Assembly: GCA_902729315.2 (NCBI GenBank)
Contig: LR746269.1
Coordinates: forward strand, 6,333,501 to 6,397,500
Source: Spirodela intermedia
Taxonomy: Eukaryota; Streptophyta; Magnoliopsida; Alismatales; Araceae
Direction of reading: 5' to 3'
Length of the DNA stretch: 64,000 nt
Below, piece by piece: positions 12,583-24,835 of this stretch; position 1 is the stretch's first letter; each line of letters starts with the position of its first letter. The position numbers and the translations under genes are program-made. Below the pieces are notes generated by a model, which saw nothing but the letters and a program-made list of their open reading frames with translations, was not told where the DNA came from and ran no database searches.

Positions 12583-12624
<42 letters not shown>

Positions 12625-13355
12625 CACACGAGAAAGCACGGACCGACCAATATATACGGTTCCCTGGGGCGGGAAGATTTATGCCACGTGGATCTGAATT
12701 GGAGCGTGGTTTCCGTACTAAGGGGTTTATGATTGTGGAAATTTTCAATTTTAAACCTTATCAGACTATACACTTTCCGATCACCCGCTACTAAATATCA
12801 TTTATTCAAATAGCGGTAATAATAGCTTTTAGTAACAAAGTTATTTACTAAATATTTTCGATATGCCTCAACCGGCGCGGAGTCGGCCGCATCTTCGACT
12901 TAAAACCCATGGACACCGCCGTCTCCTTCACCGAGCCGTACTCTCCGCTTCCAGTGGCCCGCGGTGTATTTTATGTGATCCAACAGCATCCTGAAAACCG
13001 TTGGATTGTGAATCCTCTCGTTAACCGGTGCGGGAACGAAGAATCTTAAGCTACGCCCGAGGAACAAGTGTGTACCGAGGAAGATCCATCGGAGGCAATC
13101 CGACCGACAGGGGACGGCGTGGTGTGACGGTATCATCTGGCATGGACACGCTGACGGAAGGCGGCTGCCAAAGCCTGCCCCGCACCGACGGTGAGAGAAT
13201 CTGACTATTCCCCTCCCCGGTCTCTTATCCTCCGTCCCGCCGCTTCGTCTCTCCGGTGTTCTTCACAAGTTCTTGTTCATCGCTGGTTCAGGGAGGAAGC
13301 CGTAGAGAGACGATGGAAGGAGAGCCCTAACCCTAATTTCTGCGCCTCCGATGAG
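12563..13355. promoter_or_regulatory. Divergent promoter between small-protein and trihelix genes
   Basis: The two start codons are about 790 bases apart and face away from each other. A TATA-like TATATA lies at about 12649-12655 (minus-strand reading, about 90 bases upstream of the small-protein ATG), and a G-box CACGTG lies at 12685-12690. The stretch 12900-13190 has no recognised feature. Promoter function is inferred from position. Confidence 0.45.
12584..12624. repeat. (CTGT)n tetranucleotide microsatellite
   Basis: Eight or nine CTGT units followed by a short CT run. On the minus strand it is (GACA)n, placed about 22 bases upstream of the small-protein start codon, in its probable 5' untranslated region. 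Confidence 0.9.
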
Positions 13356-14396
13356 ATGGAGCATCTTCAGCGCGGTCAGCATCACGCGTCGTACGCCGGC
13401 GGCGGTGGTGGGAGGGAGGACTGCTGGACGGAGGAGGCGACGGAGGCGCTGATCGAAGTGTGGGGGGAGCGGTTTGTGGAGCTGAACAGGGGGAACCTCC
13501 GGCAGAAGGACTGGAAGGATGTGGCCATGGCGGTGAATGAGCATCTGGTGGCCGTGGGGAAGCCCCGGAAGACGGATATCCAGTGTAAAAACCGGATCGA
13601 CACGCTGAAGAAGAAGTTCAAGCTCGAGAAGAGTAAGCCGGGGTCCTCCCGGTGGGCCTTCTACCCCCGCCTCGAAGAGCTCATCTGTCCCGACACCTCC
13701 AGCCCCGCGGGCGACGGTGGCGGCAAGAAGCCACAGGGATCCGTGGGGACGTCCACCAGATCTCAACGCGACTCGCCGCTCAGCTTCACCATCAAACGTA
13801 GGTCTCCCTCGAATGCGAACCCTAACGCCGGTGCGTTCTCGGAAGGGTCCTCCTCTAGGTCTAAAATGAACTCATCGCCCGTCTCTAGCGAGAGTTCCCG
13901 GGGAGACGACGGCAGGGTGAATAACGATGGGGATGGTGACGAGGAGGAGGGTAACGGTTCGTTCCACGGCAGGAAAGTTTTATTAGGCAGGAGACGGCAG
14001 TGGGGGAGCTCGTTGGATATAGATCGTCTGGTCGGTGGTGGAGGTGGCAACAGAGCCAGTGGAGGCAGTGGAGGAGTTGGAATGGATGGGGCGTTCGGGG
14101 AGCTGGCAAAGGCAATTGTGAAATTTGGCGAGATTTATGAAAGGGTAGAGAACTCGAAGCAGCAGCAGATGCTGGAGTTAGAAAGGCAGAGGATGGAGTT
14201 TGCGAAGGAGCTCGAGTTCCAGCGAATGCAGATGTTCATGGAGGCACAGCTTGAGCTGGAAAAGATGAAGCGCCCAAAATATTCTTCTGGTGCTGGTGAG
14301 GACACTGATGTTACTTCTGCATCCTTGTTTGGAATACCCATTTTTATATGCTTCCCTCACAATATTTCTCCTCTTTTGGTGATTATTGACTGTTGA
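13356..14396 (+). CDS. Trihelix transcription factor, SIP1/ASIL type
   Basis: Nuclear DNA-binding protein. The chosen start gives MEHLQRGQ; upstream sequence stays open but lacks an ATG. The trihelix domain spans about residues 23-110: C-W24-TEEATEALIEVW, then KDWKDVAMAVNEH, then QCKNRIDTLKKKFKLEK and the fourth helix WAFYPRLEELI, as in the SIP1 clade. The middle is Ser/Gly/Asp-rich. Residues about 270-310 form a Glu/Gln-rich coiled coil ending in ELEKMKRPKYSSG, the usual C-terminal helix. After SSGAG a good donor (G|GTGAGG at 14296) precedes a T-rich, hydrophobic reading that looks like intron. The true C-terminus is therefore probably in a small exon I could not find, and the stop at 14396 may not be used. 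Confidence 0.82.
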   Translation: MEHLQRGQHHASYAGGGGGREDCWTEEATEALIEVWGERFVELNRGNLRQKDWKDVAMAVNEHLVAVGKPRKTDIQCKNRIDTLKKKFKLEKSKPGSSRWAFYPRLEELICPDTSSPAGDGGGKKPQGSVGTSTRSQRDSPLSFTIKRRSPSNANPNAGAFSEGSSSRSKMNSSPVSSESSRGDDGRVNNDGDGDEEEGNGSFHGRKVLLGRRRQWGSSLDIDRLVGGGGGNRASGGSGGVGMDGAFGELAKAIVKFGEIYERVENSKQQQMLELERQRMEFAKELEFQRMQMFMEAQLELEKMKRPKYSSGAGEDTDVTSASLFGIPIFICFPHNISPLLVIIDC

Positions 14397-17300
14397 GTGT
14401 ATGTTGTCCATCATTCTCACCCATGTATCAAAATAGATCTCCATTTTGCAGTGAAATAATAATTTTTAATTGAACTTGTGTCCCCATGGCGATCAGTTGC
14501 AATATCATGCTAAAGACGTAATGGTAAATCCACATTTCATTTCTTCAGTGTTCATAAGGAGTAGATGTCAGATACTTTCTTGCATTTTATAAGTGTTGAT
14601 CATTTGCATTGTTCACATGGCTATTTAAATGGCTACGCAGTTTTCAAAGCCTATTAAAACCGAAATGTTTACAGATATTCGATGCTTATCCTAGTTCATC
14701 TCTTGTTGGAAGTGAAAAGTTTTTTAAGTTTGGATTATATCCTCGGATTGCCCAATCTTGGGAACAATGGTTGACTCAAGATCTGTCATGAACTAATCTG
14801 AAGAACTAGAATATTATGATTAAAGAAGAGCTTTATCGGCAAGCAATATGATCATATGGCTTTTGTTTTTCAAAACACTTATCCCATTTTTCTTAAAATG
14901 CCTAATTTTTCCGCTGAGCTATTGTTCTTTTTGCCATTGAGGAAGTTCCTCATATTTGAAGTTTTTTTATGCAACTATTAATGTTTTTTTATCTGTGGAC
15001 TGTGATGAAAAGTTTTATTTTTGACGTCAAAATGTCTGAGAGTTGTTAACACATTGCTTTATACTGTTATTGATTTTTTTCTTGTTTTCTATCTTGTCGT
15101 TGTTTCCATTGCTGTCTGTTTGTTATGTATGTGTTGTGTGCAATCTAGTTGATTCGGTTGTTGGTGTGTATTTGAAACTTCCTAGAAGAAGAAGGGTTTG
15201 TGCCACAGCAAGTACAATTAAATAAAGAGTAAATGAGAGAAAAGAGAGAATTTCAGCTGAATTTGTTTTTGGGCTTCATGAATGATTTCAAGTCCATATG
15301 GGCTACTGTGAACGTCTAGGAGTCCCTTATACATGACATGAATCTTAACGAGTAAGATCCAGGAAGATCGAGCAGTTGTCTGAACCATCCTTAGTTAGGA
15401 AATTCAAAGAATTCTTCAGATACTCAGAGGTATAGGAAAAGGTGGGTTCATCTTATGGCGGTTTTCACCTCATTGAAAACAGTATACAGATGTTGAGCCT
15501 AATGAATTCAATGGGAATTCTGCAACAATTACTTGGGTTCGAATCCACTATGATGTAGAAGATGGGAAGCGAAAGGGAGCTATGCATCAAGGTAAAAAAC
15601 GTAGCATCGGTTCTAGATTTTCCCTCATGAGATATGATTCTTGTCATTGGAAAAAGGTAGTTTTTAAACTTTCCACCTTCGATGGATATGAAAGTTTATG
15701 CCCATTGTGAAGGCTGAAACGTCGCTATATGCCTGTCAGTCAAACATAGTGGATTATGTATTTATTCACTGTGGCGTTTTGTGGGACATGCAATGTCTGT
15801 GTATTGTAGGGCTTTTGAAGTTCTTCAGTTGTGCCAGATAAATGGTGTTATTAGGAGATTGCTTGAATATGTGCTATTATTACTTCACTGCCTTCTGTTC
15901 AGTGAGCCATCCTGAGGAGGATGGCGGCATGTTCTAGATCTCTCAGTTCTCACCCGTCGTATGTAAGCTTGAGATTGACTTGGGGTTGGGGAAGAGGAAC
16001 AGGAGTGGGGGTTATTAGACGTCTTTCATTTTCTCAAAAGCATATTAAAAAATGCATGTTAAATATGTTTAAATATTTTTAATACATTAAAAATATGGAG
16101 ATTATTTATTATTTATTTTGTAATACTATATCTATTCCTATTACATAGCAGTTACTCTCACGAGGAAAGCAGAGTGGTTATTGATTCTTCCCATTTAGTC
16201 TGGAATCTGATCATCCATCCATTGAATGCTCGAATTGCCAAGTGAATCTAAGCAAGCAATTTGGAGAGGGTGATCCTTTCTTGATAATTGTCCAGTTTTT
16301 TCGACAAATTTCTGTAAATAATTTATTTACTGTTACATTAATTTTGATTGTAGAATATAATTGGGCAATTAGCACATTCTATGATTTGTTTCTGACCCTA
16401 TGGTGCATTGGCGCTTTAGCACATAAGAGGTCTTTCACATCTTCCTTTCCTTTGGTGCCTATTCTTGCGAACTCTGTTCATAAATACCCGAATAACTTCC
16501 AGTGCTAAATTCATGTGGCTAAAGAAATCGGTCAACGCCACTTATCCTCTCGCTTTTTTAGTATTCTTTTCCTAATTAGGTCATTCAGTAAATCATGCGG
16601 GTGTAATCAGTTTGCTTTTATCCGCTAGATCCTGTTATGAATTTATTTTTTATAGACAAAAATAACTGTTGGAGCCAAGACAAGCTGGTTTCCAGCGTTA
16701 ATAAGTTACATAAATTCCCCGCTGTTGTTTGATAAATTAAATAATCGTATATTCGCCATTAAATAATCACATTTTCCGATTTATCAGGGAAACGAATGTG
16801 ATAGCAACGAGGACCTTGGGAGCCGGATGCCCTTGCTCGAGAAGGCGCATTAGGACCCTAACCTGCTATCTATACGGATAGTGGTTTATGTGTACAGAGA
16901 GGTAGATGGAACGCCGTAGCTTGCATATTTTCTTCTCTTTTTTTTTTTGTGTAATCTTTTTCCTTTTCCTCGCTCGTGTTGATCAAGCCGGCTGTTGGAG
17001 ATTTAGCTTCGAATTTTTATTATTTTTATTTCTCCCTCCTCTCCGTGGGCTGATTTTCTTTTGAAAGAAAACCCTTCTATGTTGGATGTGGTGAAGAATG
17101 GAAAATGGGAGTGTGAAGAACCAAGAAGAGGCTCGTATAGGAGGGGTTGACCTTGACCTTTCTTCGGGCCCTGGCCCCGAAGTCAAACCCGAGGGAGGGA
17201 TCTGGGTGGGATCCCATTTGGGGGCTGCCCCCTGCCCTGGAAGCAGACCTTCTCTCCCGTCGGGACCGCCCTTTGCTCTAACAAGCCCACTTTCTAGATC

Positions 17301-17849
17301 CTTCGCCTGATTTGGGCCGCTACTGGGCCTTTGGAGTTAGCTGATTCGGTCAAACCTTGTTGGTCCCAAACAGGATACATTAGCAATTCGCGACTTTCAG
17401 AATGGCGTCTCGCCCGACATGTAAAAGAGGAGGAGATTTCGAGGAAATATCCAGTTGACCTGCCGCTCCGTTACGTCCTCCGCCGTATTTATTTTACTGA
17501 TTTTTTATTGATTTACTTATTTATTACCTGCCAGGACGGCAGCGAGTCTGCGACCGAGTCGACCACCGATCGGCCCACAGAGGAGACCGTTTCAGATCGA
17601 GTATTTTTTAAAAAAGGCGGGGAGCTGGGTTTGACTTCGCGCCGCCATCTAGACAGCCGCCAGGAATCTCGGCTCACCGTTTTCAGACAAGAAGATATCA
17701 GAGGGGGGCGGGAGGGGGGAGAATCTCGGCCCGCTGTTTCTATGTACATTTCTCACTCCACTACACCAGACACATAAACATAAAGAAAATCGAGAGAGAC
17801 AGAGAAAATATATATAGCGAGAAAGAGAGAGAGAGAGAGAGAGGAGTTC
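14397..17849. other. Intergenic / possible 3' region of trihelix gene, no other gene recognised
   Basis: AT-rich DNA to about 17.0 kb, then GC-richer DNA to 17.8 kb. Open stretches here (for example 16242-16508 and 17331-17777, plus strand) have no family resemblance or splice context. A (GA) run at 17817-17842 lies just beyond the stop codon of the receptor-kinase gene. Confidence 0.5.
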
Positions 17850-20800
17850 TTAGGAGTCTGAGGAGACGATTTCGAGCTCGGCCCACCAGAGAGGGGAGCC
17901 CTTGGGGGTGGCGGCTTCGGGGGCCAGACCGGTGATCGTCCTCAACCGGGCGACGACCTCCGCCATCGCCGGCCGCGCCGCCGGCATCGGGTTGCAACAG
18001 CCGACGACCACCTCGCATATGGCCGCGACTTCCTCCTCCTTGAAGCTCTTGAGGTTCCCGTCGACCAGGTCAATGGCGGGTTTGACCCCCTTAAGGTAAT
18101 CGGAAGCCCACGTCAGCACCGGCGGCCTCCCGGAGATGATCTCCAGCAGCAGCATCCCGAACTTGAAGACAACCTCCTCGGGGTGCACATCCGGCCGGCG
18201 AGCGAGCTCCCCCAGCGGGCCGGAGGTCGACGCCGGTGGCGGCGCCGCCGCAGCTGTCTCGCTCCAGAATTCGAAGTCGGAGACCTTGGCGGCGAAGTCG
18301 TCGGTGAGGTAGATAGAGCTCGAGGTCAGATTCCCGAGGACGACGGGAGATGTCAGCTGGTGCATGTAGTCGAGGCAGTAGGCGATGCCCATCATGACCC
18401 GCAACCTCTTGGCCCAGTCGAGATCCTCCGCTTCTCTCACTGTAAATCGGACGTTGACAGAGAGAGAAATTGTTAAAATGGGGATACCATTCGGAGCATC
18501 ATTTCGATCTTGAGTGTTAACGCCGCCCGTTGACGAGAGATTTCAAGCTCGCGAGAAGGACAGCTCACCGTGGAGAAGTTCGTGGAGGGTGCCGTTGGGG
18601 GCGTACTCGAAGACCATCATCCGCGTGAAGGGTTCCTCTTCCTCGCAGTACCCGAGCAGATTCGAGAAGTTCTTGTGGTTGACCTTGGACAACGCACTGA
18701 TCTGAAACCAGGGCGGCGGCGCTCCGATCAGGAACAGAGACCGGGCAAAAAGAAGAAAGAAAAATAAAGGGATGGAAAAAAAGACAACCCTCACCTTCTT
18801 CCGGAACTGGGCTTCGTAGAGCTCCGACCAGTCCTTGGCGGAGTTGACCACGGTGGAGGCGACGGCGATCTCCACCCCGCTGGACAGCGTCCCCTTGTAC
18901 AGCGTGCTATCAGACAAGGTCCCGATGATGTTGCTGAAGTCCTCGCACGCCGCCTCCAGCTCCGGCCGCCCCAGCTGGGTCACGCCTGCACGAGCGACGC
19001 CACCCGAAGTCAACGCCAACCGCGCCGGCAAAAAACCCATCGACAAGAACCAACCAGTAAAAGCCGGCGCTGGGGATCTCAAGCTGTTACCCGTCACGAA
19101 CGCCTTCTGCAGCTGCCCGCTCAACCCCGTCGCCCACGGCTTGACGGTGACGACCTTATTTGACCGGTAGCAGAAAATGCCGACCGCCACCAGCACGGCG
19201 CTGCCGACCGCCGCCCCCACCAGGCCAAATATCAAAGCTTTGCTAATCTTTCTCGGGGGCCTTTTTCTAGACGAAGAGGGATCTGAGCTGGGAGCGAGTG
19301 CAGGAGAGGGAACAGACGTCCGACCCTCATTCGGCGGTACTGAGCCTGAGATCTTGGGGTTGCGCGGTGGCACCGGTGTCGGTGTCGCTGCCGGTGCCGC
19401 TGCTGGTGTCGGTATCGCTGCCGGTGTCGCTGCCACTGCCCCTTTCGTAGGCGATGGCGAAGTAGAATCGCCGCCCGAGGAACTATCTTGGGTAACCCTC
19501 CTACATCGCAGCATCAACACAGAATCTCGTTAAATGCGCCCATTAGATCGAGCGATTCTTCGTCGCCCCGGAGCCCACCATCACCTAGATAAGAAAAATG
19601 AAAAAATAATCGGATTAACGCTTGGTTTCAGGGGGGGGGGGGGGGTTACCTCGGGATTGATCCGGCTTTGTGGCGCTCTGGTTCGCAGTTGACCTCGACC
19701 TCGGATAGAGCGAACAGGTTGTGGAGCTCCGGTGGCGAGTTACCGAGGAGCGGGTTCCCGCCTACCAATCTTCCGATAAATATTGAAAGATTTTCAAGTC
19801 AGCGGCCGTGCCGGGGACATTTTATCCCATTAGGAAATTAATTCGCACCGTCATGGCTATCCAAGGGTTGACTTACAGGAGTTCCAAGGACGGGATGTTT
19901 CCAAGACTGGAGGGGATGACCCCGCTGAAGTTGTTGTGCGCCAGGTCCAGCACCTCCAGATTCCGGAGCTCCTCCATCTCCCTGGGGACGACCCCGTGGA
20001 AAGAATTATTGCGTAAAATTCTGCAGGAAAAAAGTCAACCGATGAGAGCCAGGTCCGAAGAAAAAACGTTGAAAAAATGCCCTTTAAGAGACTTCAACAA
20101 ACGAATGAGCTGGATGCTTACAGATATCTCAGGTGAGAGAGCTGTCCGAGCTCAGGCACCAGCGTTCCCTTCAGGTGAAGATCTTTCAGGTTCCTAGAAG
20201 AAGAAAATGGCAGTTCTGGTGAAAAAATTGTAGTGGGAAAAAGGTCAGCGGGAGGGTTTTTCTCCCCTAAAGTCAGAGGCGAATCGACAACATGAGCCGA
20301 CAAGCTTCCCCGGGGGATCCTCAAATATTCTCAAGAATAATCGAACTAAAAATAAGAATTTGAACATGATCGACATGAAAAATCGGATTCACAGCCACAC
20401 AAGATTGGCTTCAATGCTAAATTTATCAGGTGAATTTCAGGGGATAAACTACTAAAAAAGAGTTAAAAAAAAATCAAAGAACAGAAATTAGGATGAAATA
20501 ATCGGTAAAAAGGTTGAAGATTATTCTACGATCAATTATTTGACCTGTTCATATCAGCCAACGACTATGGCAATTGACTAACTAAACACAACGATTCACC
20601 AAATTATCCGCCCATTAAAGGAGATCCCTGAATTTTTCAGATTATCAGCGGAAGAACCCAGCCTCGAAATTACTTTCAGATGAATTTATCGGAATTATTC
20701 TTGTTCTGCGAGTTCTTCTTTTTGTGGAAGTTCTGGAAACTAAGATCATGGGAATCAGTCAACGATAGGTTGCATCCTGTTCTGGGTGCTCGTAGAAGAC

Positions 20801-21327
20801 TACTGCCGCGATTTTCCTCGGTTATCTTCATCGCATGGACAGAAAGGCCGACCGAGTCAACGGCCTGGTGATGATCCTCGAAGGCAGTTCCGGTACACAT
20901 GGTGAATCGAACCCTAGAATCAAGATGTAGAAAATTCCGATCCGATGAAGAAGAAAGCGGAGAACTTACAGAGAGACGACCTTCCCATCTTCGCAGTTGA
21001 CCCCCCGCCAACCGCAGGGATCTTCCACGTGCTCCTCCGTGACCCAATCCGACAGAGCCGCGTATGGATCGACTTCGATTCCTTTCCTGAATCTCAAGAG
21101 CGCCGTCCCTGCAGATTTAGCGCGACTATGGTCAATTAGGAGGGGGACGGCTCGACGAAGTCGATCAAACCGTTCATAGAAACAAACGGCCTCGTTCTCG
21201 AGAAACTTTCGGCGCAAGAAACCCTGCCTTCGTCTCCGAGGGAGGAGCAGAAGTCGAAGCTCCGCAGCAGCAGAAACAGCAGCAGCGGAAGCCATGCGGC
21301 TGGGCCCCGACGCCTGAGCCCCTCCAT
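17850..21327 (-). CDS. LRR receptor-like pseudokinase, MRH1/MDIS2 family
   Basis: Plasma-membrane receptor-like protein. Arabidopsis relatives act in root-hair growth and pollen-tube reception. Nine exons: 21327-21228, 21108-20970, 20193-20122, 20020-19877, 19769-19650, 19500-19091, 18985-18795, 18701-18569 and 18439-17850; phases close to 632 residues. A signal peptide (about 1-28) is followed by an LRR N-cap (W...DPCGWRGVNC), about three LRRs, a Pro/Thr/Ala-rich stretch, a membrane span (about 279-301), the family block GLSGQLQKAFVTG and a kinase-like domain ending in PLWWAELEI. HRD and DFG are missing (LGNLTSS and SDFEF stand in their places), so catalysis is unlikely, as in the family. 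The first intron appears to use a GC donor. The start was chosen because the signal peptide follows it at once. Confidence 0.93.
19631..19645. repeat. Poly-G run beside a splice donor
   Basis: Fifteen G in a row, which is poly-C in the receptor-kinase transcript, starting three bases inside intron 5 (donor at 19649-19648). Such homopolymers are prone to sequencing error, but it is intronic and does not affect the frame. Confidence 0.9.
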
Positions 21328-23243
21328 GAGTTCCTTCCCCTGGAAACTCCTTCCTCTGTCCTTCCAACTTTTCCTCAGGAAATTGAATCCACGAAAGAGA
21401 ATTCGAGGAGATCTAAGCGGCAGCGGCAAACGACGGCGACGGCGATGGCAGCGGCGGCGGCGGCAACGCGGAGGCGAAGTGCGGGAGGCGTCACGGGGGA
21501 GCTTTCTACCGTCGAGTGAAATGGATGAGGTTCTACCTTCGTCTGGTCTTCAGCGGGAAGAAGACCCGCCAGGGAAGACGCGTTTTCAGGTCGCACCTTG
21601 GCAGATTGGAATTATTTTCTCTAGAGAGAAAGAAGAAGTAAACGAGGTGACGGGGTGGAGTAGCCCTACCTGCATCCTCCCTCTCCCTCTCCCCCTCCCT
21701 CTCTGTCTGGGAGCCGGAAGTCGTCCCCACGGAAAAGACCTCCTTGCCGGCGCAACCAACGACGACCGATTCCATGCACAAGCGAGTGCGACGTCCAATC
21801 ACGGATTGCCACACGAACAATCTTTGAAGAAAAACCAGCTATATTTTAATAAACCAGTTGTATGCGTCTCGTACTAAGTCAGGTGGGCCCATTTGTGACG
21901 ACGCCATAGGCATGGGTGGGCCCCAGGACCGACTTTGCTGGCTCGCTCGCGCTACAAAACGAGAGCCTTGGGCCCATGAAATCAACAGTCCGCCGTCTGC
22001 TAGCGGCCCAGTCGTGAGCCCAGCGGCCCGTCGACATGACCTGGCAGCCGCTCGCTCTGCCTTCACGTGATCTACGTTAATACGTTATTGGGCCGGATCG
22101 CTTTACCGTTAATGATCCGGCAACGTTGCCCTTCACATGATGGGGACGTGGACGTGTACAATCTGTCCTAGACACGGCCAGGGCCCGACAGTGTCTTACC
22201 GAGTCCGCGTTTACTGGTCAACAGGTATTTTGAAGCATTACGGAATATTGCCTTTGCGTGCTCCGTTCAATTAATGTTAAATAAAATAATTAACACGTGG
22301 CATATTGAGGACAAGAAGGGAAACTTTGGGAAGTGGGTGGGTAGTTTTTTGGGCGAACTTTGGGTAATTTCTAAAATATTCAAAATCACTGTCCCCTCCC
22401 TCACAAGATAAATATAAATATTTTAAAGGAAAAATTACAAGACCAATGGAATCGGTTATGAAGATCCAAATGCAGCCCGCAGTCGGAAACCGCTTGGATT
22501 CTTCCGCCGAATCTTTCAGTGGAAGCGGATTCCCGAGGTCTCGAAGCTGGAGTTGCCCTCTAGGAAGGGCTTCTCTGGCGGCACTGATTGCCCGGGCGCT
22601 TTTCGTCGAATCCTAGCCGTTGATCTTCTTATCTGTTTCGAGATCCACCGTTGGATCGTCCTGATCGGCCTTTTTTTCGCGAACAGTTCGACCCATCTAA
22701 AGACAGCATAACCGATCTGACGGCAGAACGTTTTTTCTCATACGCCCGTCGTTATTCTATCTAGTATTTTTCATGTATAACCTACATATAACTTGACATA
22801 TGTACCAAAGCGTACACTCTGGTAAGGGCTAGCCATTTGTCGACACGTTGCTTCTCACTCTCTCTTTGTGTATCGACAAAAGGCATCAGTCCCCAGATTG
22901 TAAACATCCCGTGACCTGCTGTGGCCGGCTTTAATCAGGAATTCCCCGGTCTCTCTAGAACCCTTTTAGCTTTATCGAGAAGCTCGAAACGAATGAGGGG
23001 AGAGACCAGGAAGGAGAAGGAACGGCGATGGCGCAAGCGGAGGATTCGTCGTCATCATCGCCACCGGAGGGAAAAAGAAGACCATCAAAAGCCGCGCGCG
23101 TCGATGGCAAGCAACAGGAGGATTATTATACCTTACGATCTACAACAACGCCAGATCTTTCTATTGGATGGAGTACGAGAAAAGCCAAAAATGGAAGACA
23201 AGGTGTGGCAGGAACACAGGCGGCGGAGGAAGGAGGCGGAGAT
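21328..23243. other. Intergenic: receptor-kinase leader and promoter, patellin 3' flank
   Basis: No gene recognised. From 21885 to 22020 there are several GGGCCC, TGGGCCC and GCGGCCC motifs (site II-like) about 560-690 bases upstream of the receptor-kinase start; their role is inferred. The rest (22.1-22.9 kb) shows nothing I can name. Confidence 0.4.
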
Positions 23244-24835
23244 TCACGCGGAAGGCTTGCGGACGAAGTACCTGTAGGCTGCGACCTTCTTCCTGCGGGA
23301 TCCGGTGTTGTCGATGGAGATCACCATCTTCCCCGCTTCCCTGGAGGTATAGGAGTTGTGGATCGGCTCGTCGGCAGCGTTCATCCGCCTAGTCTTCTCG
23401 ATAACAACCGTGTAGCTGCTCTCCGCCGCAGGGATGTACTCAGCGCCGTAGTCCAGCTCCCAGCCGCCGACGACTATGTCCCAGGTTATCGTGGCACCGA
23501 CCTGGCAGCAGCAATGGCCAATCCGTATGAGTATTTCCATTCTCAAGGCGAAACACCGGGCAGCGACAGAGAAAACGGATCTCTCTCTCTCTTCCTAAAT
23601 GGAGAATTTCTTCAAGATGAATGAGGAGCACCTCGATCCCGTCAATTTCGAGGTTCACCCTCTCGCCGCCTTTGACGGCGAACTCCGACGCCGGCTTTGG
23701 TTGGCCGTTCTCCAAGTCCCCAGGTCGGCTCAGGCCGCCGTACTGGACGGGCACGTATTCGGGTCTGATGAACCTGGAAGGACCAGACGTGCTCAGGACA
23801 ACTGGGAAGAAAACGGAGAAGAGGGAGAACAATTGATCCCTAACAAATCCGGGAGAGGATTGATGAAATTAGCCTCTCACTTGTAAAGGATCTCGGCGAC
23901 ATTCCCCTCCTTGGCGATCACAAACTTGCTCTTAGTTCGTTGCGTTAGAAAGGGGCTGAACATCGAGTACAGCATGCTGAAATACCAGGGCACGTTGATG
24001 AACACCTGCACGGCGGCATCCACACGGAATGGGGAAAAGTCCGATGAGAACTCGGTGAATCAGGACCAAGAGCGAAGAATGAAAGCTAGAATCAGATCTA
24101 CGACACCTTCCGTGCCACCATTTCCGGATAGTTGTCCTGGAACAGAGAGAGGATCTGGTTAGATGCCATCCGGAGCTCCCTCTTCGGCATGTCCTTGAGA
24201 TCAGTGACCTGAATGATCGAGTTCACGCCGCCCGGCTTGAACTGGAGCATCCTGACGCCGCGTTCCATCACCTGCACTCGCCACCGGAGGAAGCGCTTCA
24301 GCTTGTCGTCGTCGCCGAACACCCGATCGTACATCTCCCGGTCCTTGAAAACTCCATACGCATTGTAGCAGACTGGGTGCCCCAATCGATCGGATCCATG
24401 CATAAAGGCGACCACCCCTTCCAGCTCCTTAAACCCTAGATCGTCTTCCAGCACATTCTCCACCGCGAAATCGCTCCGCCATGCGATGCAGCGGAGGAGC
24501 ATGGTGTGCGCCTGTGACACGCTGAAGTCTCTCGCCCGGAGGAACTTGAGGAGGATCACGTCGGCTCTCTCGTCTCCTTCAAGCAAGGGGATCCCCCACA
24601 TGGACAACGGAGGAGAGGAACCATCGGTGGCGGAGGACGAAGCCAGAAGACCCTTGAGCTCCTGCAGCGCCCTCTGCTCTGAATGCCTGAGCCGCTGGAA
24701 GAAGTAGGTGTCCTCCCTGAAGGATGGGGACTGGAGAAGGCTTGTGGCGGCGACGTCCATTAGCGAGCTCACCAGGCTCCTCCTGTGGGGCTTGGACGCT
24801 TCTGCGAGCGGCGGCACCGCCGGAGATTCGTCCAT
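23244..24835 (-). CDS. Patellin-like SEC14/GOLD protein
   Basis: Phosphoinositide-binding, membrane-trafficking protein of the patellin family, working at the cell plate or plasma membrane. Four exons, 24835-24107, 24005-23881, 23773-23632 and 23501-23244, close in phase to 417 residues. Order: N-terminal helix, CRAL-TRIO N-terminal region (about 60-130, ILLKFLRARDFSVSQAHTML), SEC14 lipid-binding domain (about 150-290, with HPVCYNAYGVF, FQDNYPEMV and FINVPWYFSMLYSMFSPFL), then KFIRPEYVPVQYGGL, and the GOLD domain (about 330-417, TWDIVVGGWELDYGAEY) ending in RYFVRKPSA. It lacks the long acidic N-terminus of PATL1/2, so it is closer to PATL4/6-type members. Two ABRE/G-box motifs lie upstream. 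Confidence 0.94.

Noticed and set aside
13263-13766. Open frame antisense to the trihelix gene
   Set aside because: Shadow of a GC-rich exon; no independent features.
15490-15550. A perfect GGTTCGAATCC, like the B box of a tRNA gene (15536-15546)
   Set aside because: No cloverleaf, anticodon arm or acceptable A box surrounds it; at most a SINE relic.
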